Assembly: GCA_038502055.1 (NCBI GenBank)
Contig: JAXRKN010000045.1
Coordinates: 4,424,501-4,488,500 of the forward strand
Direction of reading: 5' to 3'
Length of the DNA: 64,000 bases
Source of the DNA: Tanytarsus gracilentus
Taxonomy: Eukaryota; Arthropoda; Insecta; Diptera; Chironomidae
A model generated the notes under the pieces. The model did not search any database and was not told the DNA's origin. It saw only the letters and a list, made by a program, of their open reading frames with translations. Positions within the stretch are counted from its first letter, which is position 1; each line of letters begins with the position of its first letter. The translations under genes were made by a program, and so were the position numbers. Positions 38,201 through 46,200 of the stretch are shown here, piece after piece.

Positions 38201-41200
38201 AATTAATTGTGTGCACATGCAAATTTAGTAAGGACATAAATCTTGAGACATTATTCAATAATATTTGGTCTGATACTCGCCAGTAAACAAACAAATTTAT
38301 CAAAACTCCCAAGAGGTCCTCAATAAAATTCAATATTATATTATGAGATTTATGAAAATATTTACAAGAAAAATTCAAGGGGAAAACACATGATATGATA
38401 TTCTAAACCATTTTTATATTCTCATAAAAAACCTTCAAATTGCATGGCAATAAATCCAATTTACCCCAAAAAAAGTTTTAAATTACAAAATAATTTTTTC
38501 AATCAATAATTTTCCTCGTGTTACTTTCTTGACTCAAATTTAATAGCGCTAATAAAATTCGAAAACACACGAAAGCGTAAATCATTAAAGAGAAACGTGA
38601 GTAAAACGAGATCGCCTGTAAAATAATCATTTGCCCGTTACAGATGTTTTCTGTTTTCATTCTCGCGCTCTTTATTGTGAACCTCATGCGGTTTTACTCT
38701 CGCAATTTATTTTTTCTCAATAAAAGATTCGATGCGGAATATTTTAAGAGAGAAAAATTTCAACCGGCTTTGGAAACAATAGATTTTTCAAGAGATGTGG
38801 AGATGAAACAAAACATGGTTAAAGTTTTTTATGTATCGTAAATTTTTTTCGTGTCGCTGCGGAAGCCACAAAGAGCTTTGTTTACACTTTTTTCTTGATG
38901 AGTGCTCGAATTAGTCGTTTCAGGTTAATTTAAATTCTCTGACAGTTTACATTGTGCGAGTGCTGAATTTTTTATTTAAATTATTATGTGATGAAAGGGT
39001 TGTGGACATCATTTGATGATATAAAAATTAAATTTGATTTTAAATTATAGAAAATTTATAAACTAATTCAAGAAGAAAATTTTAAAACTAATTGGAATAA
39101 ATTATAAATAATTCTTTAAATTTCCCTCCCTTCCATCTTTTTTTATCAATAATTTTTGATCGCACACTTTAAAGTAATTTCAATTAATTTTTGCATGTAC
39201 TTTAAGTAAATATTTGTCTCTCATTTTAAACCATCGCTGCAAGATCGCAAAAGAATTATTATGGCAGTCAGTTTGACCTCTTTATCGGCCTCTTTTGATG
39301 CTCTGCTAATAATCAAAAATTTACATTCAAATTTAAATTCTCGTTTACGAATATTCGCGTGATCGATGAAAAGATGTGCGAATCGTGCATGAAGCGAATA
39401 CAAACTAGCGATTATCAATTCACAGATAGAATTAATTGCTTTTATGGCATTTAAAAGTTATAAATAGAATAGGAAAAAATAGCGAGAGCTTGCACTTGAT
39501 AGACATCAATTAAGTGAGTGAATTGTTTGGACAATAATTCATAATGCCGATCTTCAAGTGCAAAATGCGGAATCGAATAAACTTTTTTATTTACAAACAC
39601 CGGGAAAACGAGAGTGAGGTCAATGTGGCTGTTTTCAAACAAGAAAATTCCATCAGAAAATTATTAAGTGTAGAAAAATATTTAAAATATTTTTGGAATA
39701 ATTTTAAAAAAAGTCCTAAAATTCAAATTTACGTCATCGCTTTCTTTCTTTCATTCACTTCAACAACTGCGAAATTCCAATTAACCCACACCGACCTCTT
39801 AATCGCTGTATCATCAAATACTCATTTGCTGCCTTCAGCCTATGCACATACATGTACTCAAACAAGTTTCATCTGACTCGTTATCGCATTCCCAAATGTA
39901 CCTCACTGAAGTGTCAGTGAATGTCAAGAAAGCATCATGATAAGCACAGAAGCAATCTCCGTCGTTAATTAAAGCAGAAAATTTCGGAAAACATTTACTA
40001 TCGCATTGTTTATAAATGCTTTGATTTTGGCGTACATTAAAATTGAACTTTTGAAATAAAAAAAATTAATCCTCAATAAAAGTCATGTGACATATTTTAC
40101 AAACACGCAAAAGACACCCACCTACAAACAGTGTCCAATATCGAAAAGAGAATGCCACAACCGATAACTTTAACAGCATAAAGTTTGACAATAACCCTCC
40201 ATAAACTCTTTCTTCCACTGTTCCACTCCGTCGCCCATAAAAGCGAGAAAGTTTTCGATATTTTTGCGCTTGCATCCGCATGCCGAAGATTCTGAATGTC
40301 ATTCGCAGCAATTTCATTCCTATGCCCATATTTGAAGAGATCGAAGAGCCAAAGGAATGTAATTTTTGATAGGAAATTGGCACGCTCTTGCGGATGGCGT
40401 TCCATGATGAGTTTTTTCGAGCTTCTCCAAATTGATGTAACTTTATAATTTTTTTCTGCGCGTTTACGCTATTAATAGACACTCGTGAAACATGTGTTTA
40501 AATCACATTCCGCTCTTGGCGCTTATTCACTGACGCGTGTTGTTTTTGTGACCGGCACACTTTGAAAATATTTTTTTTTTCATATGATAATCGTGTGCGA
40601 TTGATTATCAATAATTGTCATACTGTCCTCATTGTTCTTTATGCACATTTAGATCAATTACATTTTATTATTTTTTTTCTTATCATTTTTAAATCCCGAA
40701 AAAAATAAAAACTCCTCGGTTTGTAAACAGAAGCACATGCGATAACTTAAAGTCATTCGCGAAGAAAATAATTTTCAATTTCACGTGCGCACGAACGAAA
40801 ATCAGATGTGAGACTGAAAGAAAAAAATAATTTAATTCTCTCTTCTTCAAATTATAATTCTTTTGCGAGATCGCATGAGCGTGTAGTAGTTTAGGTCTTT
40901 GTTGTCATATTTTTTTTCCTGTGAGTTTAAGTTTTTCGCTCTCGCAACTTATTGCCTTATGTTTTTTTTTTGTGGAGAAAATTAAAGTCGATCCAGATGT
41001 TTGTCTGCATATCGAATTCCGATGAGGTCAAAAAATGCAAAGAAAAAAAATTAAATTGAATTAGATTAAAAATTTAAGGTTCAAATCCTAAAATGTATGT
41101 GAATAATCGGTCTTATCACTAATTTGTTAAAATATTTTGTTGCGATAAAAAAAAATAAAGAAAACTTTATGGAGTTGTTTACATCAAATATTATTTTTCT

Positions 41201-43230
41201 GTTAATTATAGTGTTTTAAATTAGTTTTTTTGTGTTAAAAGTATTAAAAAGTGTTCCTCGTCGTTTCCTTTGTCTCAATTTCATCGAGTTTCCATTTAAT
41301 AACCAGGTAAGAAGCGAAAAGGAGTGAAATATGAGAGGTGTTTTTTATTTTGTTTTGATTAAATTTTAATTTGTTAGTTATCGCTCCTTCTCGCTTCCTT
41401 AATAAACTTAAGTAGTTGATTTAAAAGTGTCCTTCATATTGAAGGGAATAATTGCAAAATCCTCTCATAAAAAGTTAAATTCAATTTTTTTTTTTTTTCG
41501 AGCTGGATCTTTTCATATTATCTCACTGGATCTTTTCATAACCTTCAATTGACATAAAATTATTTGTTTCAAATTAAATTTGTTGTTTTTAAATTAAATA
41601 AGTTAAAGTTCAAATTTTCTCATTCATTTTCAAAATTTAAAATTTCATTGTGTTTTCGCTGGTATCCAGCAAAACCAACTGTTAATCTTAGTGACACAGT
41701 TGAGGAAGGAAGAGTTTTGACCATTTTGTTAAGTGTTCGTCTGTTTTGTGATGTGGGTGAGCCAGTGCCTAACAGCTTGTTAGGGCTGAGGACGGTTGTA
41801 GTGATGGAAACTTTTATACAATGCCATCGAAACCACCTTTGATTTATTTTTCTAACTGCAATCGTAAGGTTCAGTTAACTAACCCATAATTGTGATTAGT
41901 TGGAAACACTCTTTGAGTGATCACAAGACTGTTCAGATTAGATTAGATTAGATAACAGTCAGGTAGCCACTACCGAAGTAGGAAGACGTCCGACGCAACC
42001 TCACATGATTGACCCGCGATTCCTCAGAAAAGCGAAGCCTAGTGGGCTACTTAGGCAAGTATCTACAGTCGATACGAACCACAGGTACGAACACACCCCT
42101 GACTGGAGTAAATACAATTAGATAATCATTAGTGAGAACCGATGCCGGGCAAACACCCTCTATCATCGGCTTTGGTTAATAGGGAATTTTAAAATACCTT
42201 TACGGCAATGTTAGTGTGTTAGTGTTTTTTTGTAAGTTTTTGTTTTCGAATGATTTTTTGTTTGTAGTTTCTAGAGAAACTACGGTTAAGAACAGTCTTG
42301 TTTACTGAGCAGATATTACAGTTTCCAACTAATCAAAACCAAATCAACATTTTATTTGTCTCAAATCACTTAGATAAAAGCCGTGATTCCACCACTACCT
42401 TCCTCAACTGAGACTAGTGTACACAGCTGGTGTGTCGAGTCAAAATATATGTCCGTTGTCCATTTTAGAACAATCACAAACACAAACCCTCCCTCGAGAT
42501 CGAAGTGTGCAAATCCCTTAACTCCTATCTATAAATATCCTTTCAAACAAAATTAAAAAAAAAAATTTATTTTGAAAATGAAATTTACCCAATTCACTCA
42601 TCAACAAAAAAAAACTTCCCCTGTTTAACCTAAACTTGTTTCAAAATAACTCCACTTCCGTTCCTCAACTGATCCTTACCGGATTTCAGTTGGACCCTGT
42701 CACACTTTTACCAAAATAAATTACATTACATTACATAGTTACCCATGAAAGTTTTCTTGAAAAATCCTCAATGGACAATTTTTCCAAAACAGACTTCCTT
42801 GCTTCCAAATTGAGTGTACTCGAACATTTTCTGTCACTACCTGTCCTAATCTAACTAACAAGCCACTTTTACCGACCCTAGCACTGCCAAAACCCAATTA
42901 ATCACCGGAGCAAATAATTTTTGCAACTCACTTTTTCAACGCACACTTCGATCCCTATGAGTGATCACAAGACTGTTCATAATGAAAAAATTTACGTCAT
43001 GGATTACGGCGCCCTGATTGGTTTTTTCCGCTGGGCGTTCCATGATAACTAACATTAAAACTCTGATGGGGGTTTATTCGATCACTAGTGCGTCTTTTTC
43101 AAGACGTGTGTTGCAGCTCCCGGGGGGGGGATTTCTGGGGGGGGTTTTTTTGGGGGGGAAAAAGGGGGTTTTTATTTTTTTTTTTAAAAAAAAATTTAAG
43201 GGGTTTGGGGGTTTTTTTTTAAAAACACCC

Positions 43231-43274
<44 letters not shown>

Positions 43275-46200
43275 AAAATTGGTTTTTTATTGGTGATAAA
43301 ATGAAGCATTTTTTTGTAAATTACGTCACACTTTAGGGATAAAAATTATGAAAAAAAATTTCAGCATTTTATAAAATTTCAAACAAAAGTTTTGACAATA
43401 AAATCCAAAATTACGCATGACATAATTTACGAATATACCCCATCATTTTTATAGTGTGAATTGTGGGTGAATGGATTTTTTATCTCAAACGCAAATAATA
43501 ATTTGCATCAAGAAAAAATATTTACAAACTTTCTTCTTCTTTTTCACTCTCAATTTATTTAGAGCTCGTTGGCGTGAAACTCGAACGATCTTCAACACTC
43601 CGAATCCACGATTGATGAATGTGTCATTATTGCGTGACAACAAGCTGTTGCATGGAGGAGAACGTCGCGGATCACGTATATCAGTTCGTGTGCCCTCACG
43701 ACAGCCCAGCATGTCGAGTCTTCGTCCTCACTCGCCCAACGCCTCGATAGGTAAGCAAGGTATGAAAGAGCATTTAAATATCACCCACCCGTGCACCACA
43801 TAATCTCTCTTCTATCTTCTCTAGATGTTTGCTTAACTTAAATTGTGCAAACACCAATGAAAGATTTCACTTTTTTTACGTTTATTTCCTTTATGAATGC
43901 GAGAATTCAGGTTTCTAAATATTTTATTTATTTCTATTACTTTTGAGCTTTGAAAGTTTTTTTGAAAAATTTTCAAAGCTTTTGCTTAAAAAGATTCACT
44001 GAGTTGTCAGTCACTCTGCTGCCTTCCGCAGCAGCCACTTGGCAAACATCCCATATCGAGCACAAAAATTATTTTTACTTTAGTCTTCATTTCAACTCTC
44101 GACAACTCCAAATTTTTTCGCTCTCTTTCTCTTTTTCTGGACTATTTTCTATGCATTTTTAAAAAGCATCCTCTTGTATATCTTTCATAAGCATCTCTTT
44201 TTTGCATCCACTGTGTTTTTGTTGCTAAATTTTCCTTTCAGTTTGTTTACTAACTTTGAGGTTGTTTGCAATGTACATTAAAATAATTTGGTAACTTTTT
44301 CATTTCTCAAGATTTAAAAAAATATAAATTTTTTCTTTAACTTATTTAGAAAGCTTAAAAAGTTGCCAATCTTTATGTACTTTTCGAACAACTTCTTCTT
44401 CTTCTTTTTTTGCATATTTCCTTTTTCCCTACTTTATGTGCCAGGAAGCATAATGCAGCACTTGCAGTTGAAACTCTCGACTCATTATCATTACTAACTT
44501 TTAAGTCATTTTAATTGCAACGAAAAAGCTTCATGAAATATTTCACTTTTTAATTGACGGAATAATTCAATGTTTGTACATGAAAAACTTCCTTTTAATT
44601 CAAGCCCTGGAAAGAGCTGTATTAGAAATTCATGTAGTCACTTCCTAGGTTTGTAGGTCAGTTGCTACGGGCAAAATGGAAGATTTATTGAACGAGAAGA
44701 GCATAAAAGTGATAAGTTGAATATCTCTTGAAGTTTGCAGGCAATCAATAAACAAGATTTCGTGAGAAGTTCATAAGTGCAAAATATATTTATGGAAAAG
44801 TTGTTGTGAGGTTTTTTAAAAAATTGAAAAAGTTTTTAAGAATCAAATCTAAAAATTAATTTTAGAAATTTTTCAAGATGAAACTGAAAAACTTTTTTGA
44901 ATTTTGCTAAAATTGTAAAACATCTTTCAGTTTTATTTTTTTAACCTCAACCTATCACAACTTAAACCAAATTATAGCCATGATTTACAATCCAATCCCT
45001 TCAGATTTATCTTGCACATCAAAGTTTAAGGAATTTTACCTCCGAGTTTAAGGTCGATGAAGCTGAAAATGCACAATTTAGAGGAAATACTTTACAGCAT
45101 GTAAAACTTCGTATAAATTTCAATTGAAAAATTCTTAGCATTAAAAACCTTTCCTCTTAAACTCACTCGAGCTTATTCTCATGGAAATCCAATATTCTGG
45201 AATTTTTTACATATACAAAAATTACAATGGAAATTCTCTCATTTATTTTGCATCCACATGTTTTTGTGTGTTGTCCATTGCGTGAAAGAATTTTGCGTTT
45301 TTTCCTGCAATACAATTTACATTTTTTCATTTATTACCATCATGACCTAGATGCGATGATTCATAGCAAAGCAAATGAAATAAATGTCTGCAGGTCCTTT
45401 GAGGTTATTTTAGAAAAGCGAGCTTTGATGAGTACGAAAATTTTCATGCATTCTATTAAACTTTTATACATCGCAAATCGACTGCAAGTGCTGTAGAAAT
45501 GCTTTTAAATTCACTTTTATTTATCAAACGGGTGGAATAAAAGCTTTTTGAGAGAGAATTTTCTCGACATATCATAAACACGAATTTTATCCTCGCTTTT
45601 AATGTTTATACAAATAAAATTTTAGTCGTCTTCCTTCGAATTTATTTTTAAAAAATTATTTTAAAACTTTTATTTTTTAAAAATAAATTTTCGAATGAAG
45701 ACATTATTTGATGCTTTCAGTGTTTTATTTCCCACGTTCTGTATATAAATTCAAATTGTTTTAATTGATTTTTTTTATTGAAATGTTTCACTTATTTTAC
45801 AATAAAATTCACCATATTAAAAATTCACAATTTAAAATTCGAAAAAATTTCCTTTCTAGGCAAAAACGAGCCTAACAACGAAGAAATAAAGAAAATTGAA
45901 GAAGTTTAAAAAAATTTATGACGATAATTTTTTCTCAAAAAGCGAAAGCCCCCTAAAAAGCACATTTTGTTCTTCTTATTCTCTATCACACACCTAAATA
46001 ATGTATGTAAATAATGATTTTGTTTCTAATATTAACAGAAAATAATTCTCGTTATTCTTTCAATATCGATATGAAGATTTTCCTCCACTTTTAACACCTC
46101 CTTTAACTTGATTTGAATTATCTCTAAATGTTGTAATTGAGATTTGAGTATAATTTTTGTATAAATGTGGTGAATCCCTGTACGTCCCTAATTACTGATT

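Larger units (their letters stand above)
22568..43562 (+). other. 21-kb intron 4 of the EB-module gene, host of two antisense ABCC genes
   Basis: The donor at 22568 (AGCAA|GTAAGT) and acceptor at 43562 (TTATTTAG|AGCTCG) join in phase to read RLFSKARWRE directly after the TM helix. The intron holds ABCC-A (24273-29680) and ABCC-B (31187-40405) on the minus strand, several MITE-like elements, and the repeat block at 41.7-43.3 kb. No gene is seen at 22568-24260. Confidence 0.7.

Noticed and set aside
31187..40405. Calling ABCC-B a plain pseudogene
   Set aside because: No stop, frameshift or broken splice site exists in 1317 codons across 12 exons; catalytic loss alone does not show that the gene is dead.
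43018..43275. 85-codon plus-strand open frame with poly-Gly, poly-Phe and poly-Lys
   Set aside because: It is produced by the homopolymer artefact.
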